Origin: Lepeophtheirus salmonis | Taxonomy: Eukaryota; Arthropoda; Copepoda; Siphonostomatoida; Caligidae | DNA length: 64,000 nucleotides | Assembly: GCF_016086655.4 (NCBI RefSeq) | Contig: NC_052136.2 | Location: 39,316,866 to 39,380,865, forward strand | Reading direction: 5' to 3' | In this document: positions 34,832 to 47,509 of the stretch, one piece after another | Layout of the letters: each line of letters starts with the position of its first letter | Position numbering within the stretch: the stretch's first letter is position 1 | Notes under the pieces: generated by a model | The model's database searches: none | Told to the model about the DNA's origin: nothing | Seen by the model: only the letters and a program-made list of their open reading frames with translations | Position numbers and translations under genes: made by a program

Positions 34832-36309
34832 GGATTACAATAGTTCCTGGCTACGGGAACAGTTACAACATTTAATGTGTCGTATTTATTTACAATTTTT
34901 TGGGGGAAATACTAACTCTTATAATATCTAACTAAATTCTATGTTGTATTGAATTTTGGCTTGTCTGAGTCAAAAGTTAAAAGGTTTGCTACTATGCCTC
35001 GTCTCTGTTACTAGATATGTTAAAAAGTATGTCACAATGTAGAGCCATAACATGTTATGTACACAAATACACAATTCTTTGTGTGTCTAATACGCTATAC
35101 TTGTCTCTTCATATTGTTTAACTATGACCTTTAATACTGACAATGTATATATTGTATTTATAAGTAACTAAAGTTAGGATACCCACACCTATGTTTTTGA
35201 TCTTAAATACATTGTCGTAGAAAAAACATATTTTAAAAATGTTTATAAATCTCTAAATATATTCTGATTATAATCAATGATTTTTGATCATTTCGTGATC
35301 TGTAAATTTCCTATACTCGTAATCATATTCCAATCTTAATTGTTATTCAATTTGAATAATTTCTAATGAGGAATATAAACATTGTAATACATTGTTGTTC
35401 AAACAAGACTCATGCGTCGTACAATAATATTTAAACAGTGTACACACCCAATTTTTTTTTAGATTTTTCTTCATAAACTTGTATTATGGGGATCTAATGA
35501 CTAGATATGTGAAGCTTAAATGAACAGAAACCACAGCTAAACTATCAGTTTTTCTATTGGCCTCAAATATGCCCCTATTAATTAAAAACTTTTTTAAAAA
35601 GTCCGGTGCGTTTGGTGAATTTTTTTATAACCTCATACTAGTGTCCAGGTTTTTATGATTCAAGTAAGTAATTCCCAAGCGGAGTTCGTCGGAGCATATT
35701 TTACATTCTACAATAAAAATGAAAAAAAGAAAAAAAAAAGGATTAAGGGCTCTGAGACATTAAATGGCTGAAAATCGCGGGGTTAAGTCGATGATACGTT
35801 GGAGTGCATCAAAATCAAAGAGACTTCGTACGATCCTTAGCTATAATTAGCAACTGGTGGGGGCCACAAAGTTCATGGCCCCTTGAAATGAATATTTTAT
35901 AGGATACCTAAAACTAGAGGGGGTGTCAAATTAGAAAACTAACATGAATCGAAATTTTTTCTCAAAAATATTCACATCAGTAGCCTTATAGAGTATTAAT
36001 ATATTCTTAAGGATCATCTAATCGACAGAAGTTTTATAAGTAATTATAAGATCAGAAATTCCCCTGACAAAGTGGTTTACAAAAAAAAAAAAAAATGTAA
36101 TCTTTAATGTGAAATAGTTTCTGTGAAAGTCGTGCCAATATGTGACTGGCAAAGATTATAATCTGTAGAAATAAATTAACTGCGAATCAGATATTAGATA
36201 TTGGAGGAATCCATGGAATAGATAGAATAATATCATACCATCTGTTCCATTTTCTATTCCTTCCCATGAAGGAGTTGGAGGAAGCAAGGATATGTAGTTT
36301 AGGATGTAT
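34832..36309. other. Unassigned AT-rich DNA
   Basis: No gene recognised. A GC-richer patch at 35865-35935 (GGGGGCCACAAAG ... GGCCCCTTGAAAT) has a faint echo at 20185-20205 (GGCCCCTTGAACC). An A-tract of about 14 lies at 36081-36094. Confidence 0.35.
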
Positions 36310-36536
36310 TAATATTTCTAATATTCATTTAATTGGCCTGATGGTGTTGTATTGATTAAGTATAAGTAAATATTCTATTATTACAATTACTCTATCTGAC
36401 CAGGGAATTGTCTTTAAAGGACACATATAACAAGTAAATTTCCTTCTCTAGGAACGACCGAGTATCCAAACTACCCACAATAAGTTCAAGAGAATACTTC
36501 TCCTGAGCGCGTTGTCTATTGAGCTACGTCGTTCCA
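36310..36536 (-). mobile_element. tRNA-derived SINE, copy C
   Basis: On the minus strand the head starts GGAACGACGTAGCTCAATAG (A box) and continues ACAACGCGCTCAGGAG. It ends with the degenerate B-box side GGATACTCGGTCGTTCC, whose GTCGTTCC is the exact complement of the opening GGAACGAC, an intact 8-bp acceptor-like stem. The body (TAGAGAAGGAAATTTACTTG ... GTAATAATAGAATATTTACT ... CAATTAAATGAATATT) aligns with copies A and B. Of the three it keeps the best acceptor stem and A box. Confidence 0.85.
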
Positions 36537-39500
36537 TATTTAGAATTTGTATCAAAATTAAAGGAGGTTGTTAATCATTTGAACTTATTTGGAAAGTCTT
36601 TAGAGTACAGTTGGTACACCCTCTCAGAGAGAAAATATCTCTTATAATAAAAAAAAATCGTGCATCAACTAGAAAAGTGTCAAAAAATCAAGATAATACC
36701 CAATAATCAAAATATATTATTATTATATTTGGAAATTTTACAGATTTCCATATATTACTCTTCAGACCACGAGTTCTCCTCTTTGGAAATCAATGTATAT
36801 ATTCTTTTATCATTAGGGGTTTGTTTTTCAACTTTTTTTTCGAATTTAGATTACGGTTAGCTCGGAAAAATTTCCATGGGGTAAGAAAATAACCTAAACA
36901 AAATTTCATTTCCTACAATGTCATCTTTAAGTAGCATATTTAGTTCAATATTTGAAAGGAGATAGCAATTATTTATTTCGTCAATAAATATTAACATTAG
37001 GCACTAAAATATTTATGATAAACATTATTATAATCGATAAAAAACAATAATAAAGTTTTTCCAAAGCGACCCTATGGAGCAAAAGGACAGAATATTATGT
37101 GAACATTATAGGTTATAAAATTTTCCTAACTTTTTTCTCTTTTTCTATTCCATAGGACAATTTAAGCGACAAACTTCAAAAACACTTTGTAAAGTTGAAA
37201 AAAATATCTATCAAAATTATTTTTCAAAAAATAACTAAAATGTCTTCTTAGTTCCTATATTCACTAAGTCAAGGTTTTATTTGTTTTTTTCTTCATAATT
37301 TGATAGGAATGTGTGACCAAAATATGACCTTGCAGGACAATGTAATATTGCATAGGTAATTTTCATAACATATCACAATGTTTCCGCTCTGATTGTAATC
37401 AAAATTAGAAAAAAATTGAAAATCACCTTTACTTTAAGTTAGTCGTTTATGAATTTCAAACCCTTTTTTTAACCAAATTTATTAGGTAAATATGATCATT
37501 TCTAAATCATACTCGGTGTTAAATATGAGACTAAATCATATGTGACATTCTCTTTATCAAAATTATCTATCTTAATGAGATTTAAAACTATTATGAGCAG
37601 TGGTTAGATATTGTAAACATTAACACCAACGTAAAATCATCAGACTGTGTATAATTTTTTTTTTTGTTTTCAATAATGCATTTAATTTAATTTTTCAAGT
37701 GTTTTTTATAATACGTAAATATGTTTGTGTATTTTTCAGAGGGGGGACAAAGTCGCTAATTTGTAAACCTTAATGCTGCAAATCATAAGTCCTCGAGAGT
37801 CAAGTCTAAAATATTTAAAGTTCAATTCCATGGCAAGTTTTAAGTAATTTATGATAAGTCTCGTATGATAACCTGAACCTTACTCAAATTATGGAAAGAG
37901 GGATACATGAAATTGGCTTATTATTAGATAAGATAATGGTATAAAGCAGAACAAATTATATTTGAGAAATTTTAATATCTCTGTTAATAGTTGAATGTGT
38001 TTTGATTTTAGAAAAATAACAATTTGAATAAAAAAGTACTTCTTTTGTGTGTTTTATCTTACATTAAACTATCATATGAGTTTATATTTTAATTATATTC
38101 ACAAGGCTCTAGGTTGTAATCGCCGGGGAGGGGGTTAGGCCCCCAAATAGTTTTTTTTTCAGTAGAAGGGTACATATTTATCCATATATTAATTGTAATC
38201 CATCCATAGTCACTCTAGACAGACCCTCCTCCCCAATAACAAAACCATGAATATGGGGCTAAGCTGAAGTATTTTGGGTCAAATTGAACACATATGACCG
38301 TTCTGGTTTTTTAAAAATATGGTCCCTCTTGTCATAGGTAGAGTTGGAAACTTTTGTGATACGTGGGAAAAATCAATCATTTATTGATGATGTAAGTATA
38401 ATCAAATCCGGATAATTAAAACTGCTATTGTTCAGATGAAAAGTTGACCATATCAAGACAAGTCACAAGTATGTACTGTAAACTCATCAGCTTTATTTTT
38501 TTTTTATAAAACATAGGAAAACTAATTTTATTCCTATTCTCCAAAGTCTTAACTAACTAAAATTTGAAATTACTTTGATTTTGGAAAAAGTCGAATTTAA
38601 AAAGGTATAATCCCCCGTCGATATAAATAGGTAGTAAAATGTTGGTTTTTTAAGTTATTGACTAATTGAGGGTGGTAATTTTATTCAATGTTAAGCTGTG
38701 ACATATTTTCTGATTTTACAGCCTCGGAGTATTTTTTTTTTTTTTCATTTTCATAAATTTTCTTTTGGAACTTGACTGTTAGCTTAAATACATACATTCT
38801 TTTTTATTTATAAAATTTATTATATGTAATTAATTTAAGAGTTTAATGAAGTTAATCCGTTCCGTAATCAGTAAGATATTATTGTCTTGAAGTCAAAAAG
38901 TAGTATTCTCATTTCTTGTAGCATTTTTATTTGGTCTTTGTACTTTGTAAATGTGTGTTTCTTAAGACATTAACTAATATACTATATTGTGCATTGCTAG
39001 TTCTACATAATTAAGTCGCAATATCACTTTTTCATGCTAAGTAATATGCCAAAAGACAACTAGCCTCGTTCCCCCCTATACATCAAACATAATGATAAGA
39101 GTCTCTTATTTCTAAAAATGTTGTCTTTATTTAATAAAAATACCATTGTCCATATACTAAGATAAATATTTTCTTGTAACTTGATATCCTGAGTTTACTT
39201 TGAGTAAAGGGGCTCACTATTTAAAAAATTATTATGTATTAGAACTGAAGAACTACGTATTTCCTATTATCTTGAGAAGATTTTTGAGTAAAGCTTGGCT
39301 GTTATTGTAATTTTTTATATGTTTAAATGCCCTAATAAACCCCTAAAAGCTTATTACCTGAACTTTGTGATAATAACAAAGTAACACCCCTTTGACCTAG
39401 TTGAAAAGTGTTTATTCTGGAAGATATTGGATGTCCAATAATTACAAATATATACCTTTTTTTAGAAAAATCCATATAGAGGGTGACACAAAAAAAAAAA

Positions 39501-40984
39501 AAAAAAAAAGTTATACACAAGTAAACTCAATACGCTGGAAGCATGAGTAGAGTTTCCAATAGGGGCAAAACCCCTCCTGGTGCTCAAAAAATTAAAGTAT
39601 AAATAAATATATATATTGTCAAATTCGGATATATTAAAAATACACTTTAGTCAAGGTTCTCTCGGATACCAATTTTTTTATTATTACATGCATATTTTCA
39701 ACTCCCCCCCCTCCCCTTTTTCTTTTTTTGAATCAAGTTTATAGGAATTCATCAAAATAAAAAATTCGCATGTGGATTTTTCTTTTTTAACGGTACAAAT
39801 CATAAGCTGGCGTCAACATTTTTTGTTCTGTATACATTTTTGCTGAAAGATTAGTTAAAAATACTCGATTATCTGTCAAAAATAAAATCTAGTCAAATAA
39901 GGGTTGCCTTAAAATTGGGAGTTCCACATTGACATTGACATTCCACATGTGTCACAAATAACACATAAAATTTACCATTTTATTCAAATTGTTGTTTTTC
40001 TAAAATCAAAACTCTTTAACAATTGCCAAAAATATTAAAATTCCTCAATAATAATTTCGTCTACTATGTGCCTTTTTTATTATTTAAGAATAGGCCATTT
40101 TCATGCATTCAACTTTCCCATAATTTTAACATGGTTATCATATAATGAATTTTCCATACTAAGACAAAATGAAGCTAAATATATATATATGTATGCAAAA
40201 CACTTAATTTATATAATTTCTTTATTTTATTTGTTAAAATCCTAAACACATGTTTTTAAGATTATTTAAAATAAAGATTTATTCTTTCTTAATGTTTTAT
40301 ATTCATACAAGTACTTTTATCATTTTAATTGGTATTTAGGAATGTAAAATGTATAGTTAAAGAAACGATTCAAAATTTTAATGACATTATTTTTATAATC
40401 TTTCAACTGTTTATCATGTAATTAAATACGTTTTATTTTTTGGTTGTCTTTTTTAGCCAGTTCACTTACTGCATTTTTAAAAGGATAACAACTAACTGAT
40501 GGTTAATTAAAAAAATATACACTCAAGGACATTTTTCGGTATAATGCACTAAAAGCACACACCCTATATTTTAATAACGAGACAACATGGAGTTCTAAAT
40601 ATATGGAAGTCCATCAACAAAGTTTTTTTCCTCCCTACATGAGTCATAAATCCTTTTTCTAATACACTTAGTTTTTATCCAGATATATTTTTCCTTGATA
40701 ATGATTTCGTTATTGGTAAATAATGATTTTTTTTGTCAAATATACTTGTTAAGATTAAATTAAAAAATGTGAGGAGGACAAATATCTGCTGAAATTTGAA
40801 TATTGACATTTTAAAAATTGTACACATAAAAAAAAAATCACTTATATGGGAAAAGGAAGAATGCCGTCTTTATTCTAGATTTTTAGAGTTCCACGACTCA
40901 GGGTTTAAAAAAAAAAAATATATCATAAACATATAATATAACTACTGATGTATCGTACATAATTTATTTACTAATATAAAAAAC
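36537..40984. other. Unassigned AT-rich DNA
   Basis: No supported gene. There is a poly-A tract of 20 at 39489-39508 and a GGGGAGGGGGTTAGGCCCCC patch at 38123-38142. The remainder is low-complexity intergenic or intronic-looking sequence. Confidence 0.4.
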
Positions 40985-41135
40985 GTGAGGGGACTATTGG
41001 CCGAAAACATTTTTGTGGAAGGACAATTTACTGAATGACATTTCGTCGAGGGACAATTTGTACATTTTGCCACTGGAACATATTCTGAACATACATTTTC
41101 CAGGAGGAAAATTTGGGACATTTGACCGAAAAATG
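40985..41135 (+). repeat. GGACAATTT/ACATTTCGTCG repeat cluster, possible MULE-type end
   Basis: Successive words GGACTATTGGCCGAAAACAT, GGACAATTTACTGAATGACA, TTTCGTCGAGGGACAATTTG, CATTTTGCCACTGGAACATA, CATTTTCCAGGAGGAAAATT and GGGACATTTGACCG. Each is a variant of 'GGACAwTTTGwC-GA'. This resembles the subterminal repeats of the MULE-like element at 13941-15303. Only one cluster was found here, so this may be a single end left by deletion. Confidence 0.5.
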
Positions 41136-42138
41136 ATATATAATATATTGATCTTTACAATTGTATATCTTAATTCAATTTAAGATGATAGTATTTTAAA
41201 TAGGTATTGTTCATATATTATATATTTCATATACATAGATAACCTAATTAGTATTACGTTGCAGAAAAATATATGAATTATATTCATTAATGATTATGTG
41301 CATAATGAAAGTAGTTCCAATCTTTAGCGTTGTATTTAGTACTTTAAATAAATAAAATAACAAACAAACACGAAACGATTTGAATGGAAAAATTGCTTAT
41401 CACTTCTCCGTTATCAATTAATTATCATTCCAACTACATTCGAATAAGATACTGCTGTATTTTGTTTATATGATAATCACAAATAAATATTTTTCTGCAA
41501 GAGAACACTTGTTAATATACCTTATATAAGACTTATAGTATAACAATAATACTTATTTATTATAGTATCACATTATATTGAATTGTAATATGCAATCCTA
41601 TATATCAATATATTAAATCAATTTTCTCCCCAATGTTTTAAATAGTCCTTCAGATAATGTATGTTTGGAAAATTTTCGTGAAATCTCATTTCACAAAAAA
41701 AATTTCGCCCAACTGTCCTAGAACCATAAAAATACTTGCAAAAATATATCCTTGATGAATTGTATATCGAGAATATATATAACAAAATTTTCTCAATTGA
41801 ATTAAAGTAACCTTTAGTGACTATTAAATAAACTAAAAAGTATACAATTTTAGCCCTGTTCTATCCTGTACTTCATGAAAAGTGGCTAAAGTGTTCTATT
41901 TCGTATTCCTTATTGCGTTCTCTCTAACTTTTGAACTAAGCGAGATAGAAACGTTTCAAGTTAGTCTTAAGAATAGAGAATCTTGTTAGTTACTTTTCAT
42001 AAACTATTTTCAATATTCAATAATAATGTGAACAATACTTATCGTCATCATATCTTAAAATGTAAACTAATTATTAAACCTGCTATTACATAACTATTTA
42101 AACAATAAAGAAATTAGCAACCATCAATTTATATATAG

Positions 42139-43277
42139 GATAGGTCAGCAAAACGTGGACTCGATAGATGGATTGAGAAATACAGCAATAATTTTATATT
42201 TTCAATACTAGGGAAAAAAATAATTTTAACAAAACATATGAGGAAGGCTGCTGCAAAAAAATTTCCAATATAGATGGCCACCTTCATTATCAATCACAGC
42301 CTTTACACTTTGCCTGAATGCTATGCAGGAGCTGATGACAAACTTTTCAGACAAGTTGCCCATGCAGCCACTATGGATGACTTCAGTGAGTTCACATTTG
42401 GGTGTGAAGTCCGTTTGATTTTCCTCTCCAAAGTGCCCTATATAGGAAAGTCATGTAGTTCAAATCTCTTTGTACCACAATTGAGTTTGTTATCTGCACA
42501 GAACCTTTGGCACTTGGCAGACGTGTGAGAGGGCCTCCTGGCCGATTTTCTATCCAGCATTAAAAAAGAACGGAGGCATCTTCTTTCCATCAGAAGCCAT
42601 AACGCTGAGGACTATTGTTTTTTGGGGGGGATATTTGTTGTGATAAATCTCTAAGACCTCTTTTTTTGTTTCTGCGAGCTATCGGTCGTTCTGGCGGCGT
42701 AGAATTGATCAACTTATCCAAGAAAATTCTCACAATTTGCCTTGATCCATATGAGGATTTTCTTGCACCTTTCGAGCCTCCTGGCTTTTATACCCTCTGT
42801 TATAAGGTGGCATGGGGTCCTTTCGAAAGAAACTAATTCCAAGTTGTGCTCCATAGTCCTTATGGTCCTAGGAGCCACAGATAAGTCGTTGGCGAAACGA
42901 TTAATCGACTTTGTGGAATTTTCCTTTAAATTCTTCTCCAAATTTAACAATAATTTTGTATCCCTCTTTAAGTTATGCCCTCCACTTCCAGATATCTTGG
43001 AGATATTTTCTCCTTTTTTTTCATCTTCGCCAACTTAAAAACCAGACTCCTAAAACACTTTACAATACCTGTAATCTTCATCACATCAACTCCAGCATCC
43101 GGGAGATCTGAGATATACTGCCTCCTTGCTTATAGCTCGCTCATAATGACGAAATGACTAAATGTTTGTTTATGTAAAAAGGACAGAAGAAACAGAATAT
43201 CAAAATATAATGATTAAATCTTTTCATAGTAATGAGAAAAAAAACATTAATTAACAGTCCATGTTTTGCTGCCCTAC
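42139..43277 (-). mobile_element. Mariner element, near full length, both ends present
   Basis: The ends are inverted copies: TAGGTCAGCAAAACGTGGAC at 42141 and, on the minus strand, TAGGGCAGCAAAACATGGAC at 43276. The length of about 1.14 kb is slightly short of the usual 1.3 kb. The inside contains a minus-strand transposase gene recognisable from N-terminal helix-turn-helix to C-terminus but broken by stops and frameshifts. The outer tip bases are TA, as expected for TA target duplication. Confidence 0.8.
42256..42960 (-). pseudogene. Mariner transposase, degenerate
   Basis: On the minus strand an open N-terminal part (42714-42950) gives NSTKSINRFANDLSVAPRTI, SFERTPCHLITEG and RRLERCKKILIWIK. 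This is the second helix-turn-helix and linker of mariner transposases. After a frame change, VRIFLDKL (about 42713-42733) keeps the first catalytic Asp motif (usually xIFSDEK). VDQFYAARTTD in the other frame belongs to the following segment. The second-Asp motif is reduced to ARRPSHTSAKCQ (usually xQDxAPxHTS), so the Asp is lost. After further shifts the C-terminal part reads ERKIKRTSHPNVNSLKSSIV then AAWAT. At least three frame changes and several stops make it inactive. Confidence 0.8.
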
Positions 43278-45236
43278 CATTTAGGTACATTGTACCTTTT
43301 ATACTTGCATATACTTACATACTAGGATTTATCATGTATCAGAAAATTGTGCTTGAGTGGAATCCCAGAAAACAAATTTTTATATATTGAGATCTCGGGA
43401 AACATAGAGAAACATCGGAATCCTGTTAGTAATTAATATATATTGTGAAATATATCTATTTTTTTTTATTCCTTAAGAAGAAATATATATACATATTTTT
43501 TTTGCTAGTCTAACTCAATTCTCATTTTCTCCATTTTGATCCCTATCTCTAGATTTGAAAGAGTAGATTTTTTAGAGCCCGTTATTATTCAATGAACACT
43601 GTATCCCTTTACTACAAAAAGTCCCTCCCGTTTTCTTGGACATATTTTCCACACTTCTATGCATTGTACATGTATTACTTGTCCCATATTTATTTTGTCA
43701 TAATATATGTCACTTTCTAAAGAGATTTCTAATTATGATGTAGGGATATTATATAATTAGTTGAATCTTTCCATTGATTGCTCATAAATTATTCGTGAAA
43801 ATCCACATATAATTTTTTTTTTAATACTTTGCAAAAAAATGAAATAATGTTTTCTAATTTTCTAAATAATGAAAATCGTCAACAGGTGGTATGCATTGTT
43901 TAGTTTATAGACTTAAAAAAAATTTCAAATAAAGACTTTTTTCACAATTTTATCACTAATCATAATTTCTAAAGTTGTAAAGTCAAAACATTGTCTTCCG
44001 TATGAGTTTCTTTGTAATTGTAAATCTTGGCATTATTTTTGTGGAGAGCATATCCTAATAAATAGTGCATCTGCTCATAAAAATCATAAAGTAAAACTAA
44101 TTTCAATTTAATTGTTCATCTTTTTACTGTGACAATCAATTTTTCCTGATTTAAGTTCAAATTGTGGATAATTTGACAAAGAAAACAAATGTCTTAATTT
44201 TGAGAATAATCATACTAGCTTGTTGTTTTGTTAGTTTCTATGTTCTCGTATTATTACTTCATTTAATTTTAACCAATCATTAATTCACCTTCGTATAGTT
44301 ACAATATTTGCAAACATAAAGAGGAAAATATTTACTTTTATTAAAGAGATATTTTGATTTGAATTAGCAATGAAATGATGTCTATTGCATAATAATTCAA
44401 CCTTAAATTCATTTTTTTTTATTAAATATGATGAAATAGATGTTTTTATATAATATATTTTTGTATTTATATAACAAAATGCATTTTATAATTAATTCAA
44501 ATCAAGATATCTCCGCACCAAAAAAAAAAAAAAAAAATGAGAAAAAAAAAAAAAAACCTTTCCATATTTAGATATTTTGTAAAGGACATTCAGAATTAAA
44601 AAAATGATCAGGTTTTCATTATTCAAAGAAAATTTTAATTGATGAAAATATATTAAAAAAGTCCATTATCTATTTAAATCACTTATTAAATAGTTCACAT
44701 ATTTGCAAACTCTTACAAATCCCGTTTCGGTGACTATTTCTTTTCAATATTGGAAACATGTATATTATTACTTGAATTCTTTTCATTAAGACATGAATGT
44801 TTAAATACAAGTTTTGTTACACTTTGAAAAATTGGATTGAGTCCAAGTCATACAACTACTCAAACCCACTCAAATGACCTTTTCTTAGTAATACTTTTTT
44901 TCTTAAATGACTTATTTTAACAAAATAATGCTTTATTTTATTATTAGAATTGTCTACGCCTAGTCTTTTTATGGACTTTTTTAATTAGTTGTGTCCATAT
45001 TTCTTTTAATGGCATTTTTACTTAGCAAATAATATTTATCTATATTTTGAAAACGACCTTCATTTTTAAAAAGGTAAATCCTTTTTTTTATGTTTATGGT
45101 CTTTTATTAAAAATTCTTCTTAGTATAACTGTTTAAGTTTTTAATAAAATTCACCGACCATGGGTCTCTCTCTACGGCACTTCCAACCCCTTCCCTGACT
45201 CATTTCCATTTATAAGTTATAACTTCTCCTTATTAG
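43278..45236. other. Unassigned AT-rich DNA with one inverted-repeat pair
   Basis: GAGATATTTTGATTTGAATTA at 44346-44366 is mirrored by TAATTCAAATCAAGATATCTC at 44493-44513 (one mismatch in 21). The 126-bp interior is AT-rich and A-tracts of 15-18 follow at 44519-44557. It could be a small MITE. No coding sequence was seen. Confidence 0.45.
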
Positions 45237-45290
45237 GGCTGCTACGGTACAGGGTTGTACTGGGGTTCCGTTCGGTACACATTTGCCCTC
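45237..45290 (+). repeat. 'GGGCTGCTACGGTACA' end-like sequence
   Basis: AGGGCTGCTACGGTACAGGG ... GTACTGGGGTTCCGTTCGG. The complement of 47425-47505 (GGGATTGGACAGTACGC ... CCGGTTTGGTACATCC ... ACGCGGTTCTCTACGGT) shares the same kind of words, so these could be two decayed ends of one element of about 2.27 kb that encloses the minisatellite and the hAT-like end. Similarity is loose. Confidence 0.3.
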
Positions 45291-45374
45291 CGTGTAGTAA
45301 GTGAATATATTATCACACTAGTGTAGGTTTCCTCTGTGTTTCCCGAGACATTAAGAAATTATATACTTAATATG

Positions 45375-46125
45375 CTATAATACACCCGCCTACGGGTAGT
45401 GGACTCCTGGCTCCTGAATCAGGTTAAATTCTTCAACTGACACTTCCTTGAGCATCAAAGAACCCACTCAGAGGTAAATTCAAGCATATTAAAAAGGGAT
45501 CTTGGTTCTTAGAAATGCTGCACTGGGCAGTTTAAAAGTGACTTGAGGGTCAGTACTTCACCTTTACAAACTGATAGTCGTGGTGTATTTTGGAATATTA
45601 TGAGGTTTCCTTTATGTTCTAAGATGGGACGGCGGATAAATTTAACTTGCAGTTGCCCAGCAGTTCACCTGCACAACCTGTGGGATTGGGTATATTAACA
45701 GGGTTCCTTGGTGTCTAGAAACACGGCAGTGGTAGAGTTTAAAGCGGCGGTGGAAGAAACTACCTCAGGGGCTAGTAGCTCATATACACAACCAGAAGGC
45801 AGGGATGTATTCTAGCATATTAGAAGGGGTTCTTGGTGCTTAGAAATGTACTTACAGCTCGTAGTGCCTACAAGGACCCCTTTTAATATCTTAAAATACA
45901 CACCCACCCCCTCCACGAGTTACGCAAGTGAACCGCTTGTCCAAAAGGGTGATCAAAACCTAATGTTGCCGCTGTCTTGAGTATCAAGTACCCCTTGTAA
46001 TATCTTATGATACACCCCGGCCCATAGGTTGTGCAAGTGAACCAATGTTTCAAAATGTGGATCCTTACCAAGTGCCAACGCTTCCCTAAGCATCATGGAC
46101 ACCTTCTGGTATCCTACTTAGTGGG
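45375..46125. repeat. Minisatellite whose units alternate orientation
   Basis: Units of about 100-120 bp carry 'GTRTATT-AATATTA-AAGGGGTTCTTGGTGCTTAGAAA'. In forward orientation they occur near 45480, 45590, 45690 and 45805. The reversed form ('TTTCTAAG...' side appearing as CTTGAGYATCAARKACCCC and AATATCTTAWRATACACCC) is seen near 45370-45470, 45860-45895, 45970-46015 and 46085-46115. The block is clearly richer in GC than its surroundings. Small frames inside it (45883-46071 minus, 46031-46216 plus) are by-products. Confidence 0.75.
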
Positions 46126-47035
46126 ATCTGTAAAGGTATGTCAAACTTTGGTGGTTGTTTATAACCTTAATGCGGTTCCTCCGAAACTGGAGGGTTCATG
46201 TGTTTTTGAATACTAAAATGTAAGCTAAAAACGTGAGCAATTTGAATGGACGTGATAAAATTTGGACATATCAGGATGACTACAGCAACAAGTAAATATT
46301 TATTAAAAATTTACATTAGAATAATTGATCCTATTTCATAATATTAGAACTACTATATATTTCATATAAATATCATTAGTTTGTTCTAAATAGACATAAA
46401 CAAAAAATTTGTTTAAAAATACTTTTCAACATCAAATGTAAATATTGTTAAAAAGTCATACTTTTGAACATACCTAATTTTAGCTAATTTTTTACCTAAA
46501 TATTTTTAGCTCATATATCCTAAATATAAACACATTCACCAAATAAATTACTTTGTGCTTTTAACCCATTTGGTATTATACAGGTATCCATTTTTTCGCA
46601 GATGAACTTATTTACTTTGAATCTGTGCGATTGCACTACTTAAAGCCTTGTTCATTTTCATCCAACAGACTTGATGCAGTGAGTACAATATAAATTTCAA
46701 TGAAAATGTATTAGATCCGGAATGTCTAGCCTTCTAATATAATGGCCTGCATTGGTAATTGAAATATTTTTTTGGACCACGGAACCTATTAAGCTAAATT
46801 TCTTGAAAAATGGCTATATAAAACAAAACGTTTAAATATAAATTTATTTCAATTTTAGACCAAATATAAATAAAGGCCAAACTGCTTAAAAAAGATGAAC
46901 TGGTACCCCGTTAGAGTCCCAAACATTACAAGATACCGTAAAATATTTTTCAATGTTTCTTCGTATTATGAGCATTCTACGCGTTTTGATGATATTGTGA
47001 CAATTTAGACTAAATTTAAGTCTACTTGAAGTGCG
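46126..47035. other. Unassigned AT-rich DNA
   Basis: No supported coding sequence. Confidence 0.4.
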
Positions 47036-47110
47036 AATGAATAGTGGGCCACACCTAATTATTCGGCGGGCCGCAATACGGTCTGCAATACACAGGTTGG
47101 ACATCCCTGC
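47036..47110 (-). repeat. hAT (Charlie-like) terminal sequence
   Basis: On the minus strand: CAGGGATGTCCAACCTGTGT, then GCAGACCGTATTGCGGCCCG, then GTGTGGCCC. 'CAGGGRTGTCCAACCT ... GCGGCCCGC' is the well-known type of hAT-Charlie end. The 72-residue ORF at 46886-47104 is simply a translation through this end. The second end is not recognised with certainty (TAATGGCCTGCATTGG at 46738 is a weak candidate). Confidence 0.55.
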
Positions 47111-47509
47111 AATAGATTATCAAATTGTTTACCATGAAATTGTATCTTAATCAAATCCTTAATGATCAAATTGCTTGCAATGAATTGTTTAATAAATCAA
47201 ATTACTCACAATCATAATTAAAGATAAATTTCTGAATGTTGCCGAGTTGGCTTCACGATTCCGTCCAACTACAGGTGCATCTTCATCAAGCAAAATAATT
47301 CTTTCTGCAGCTAATGGTTAAATTAAGTATTTAGGAATAATTTATTTCTACAGAAAATAAATTATCATAAAATAAAATATCGAAAAAACTAATACATTAA
47401 TTTAAAAAACAACAACACATTTAACTATTAAACCGTAGAGAACCGCGTACTGTGAGGATGTACCAAACCGGGGGTTTAGCGTACTGTCCAATCCCAATTC
47501 CTTTTGAAT

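Noticed and set aside
42615..43157. Several overlapping plus-strand frames
   Set aside because: They are antisense to the mariner transposase relic on the minus strand.
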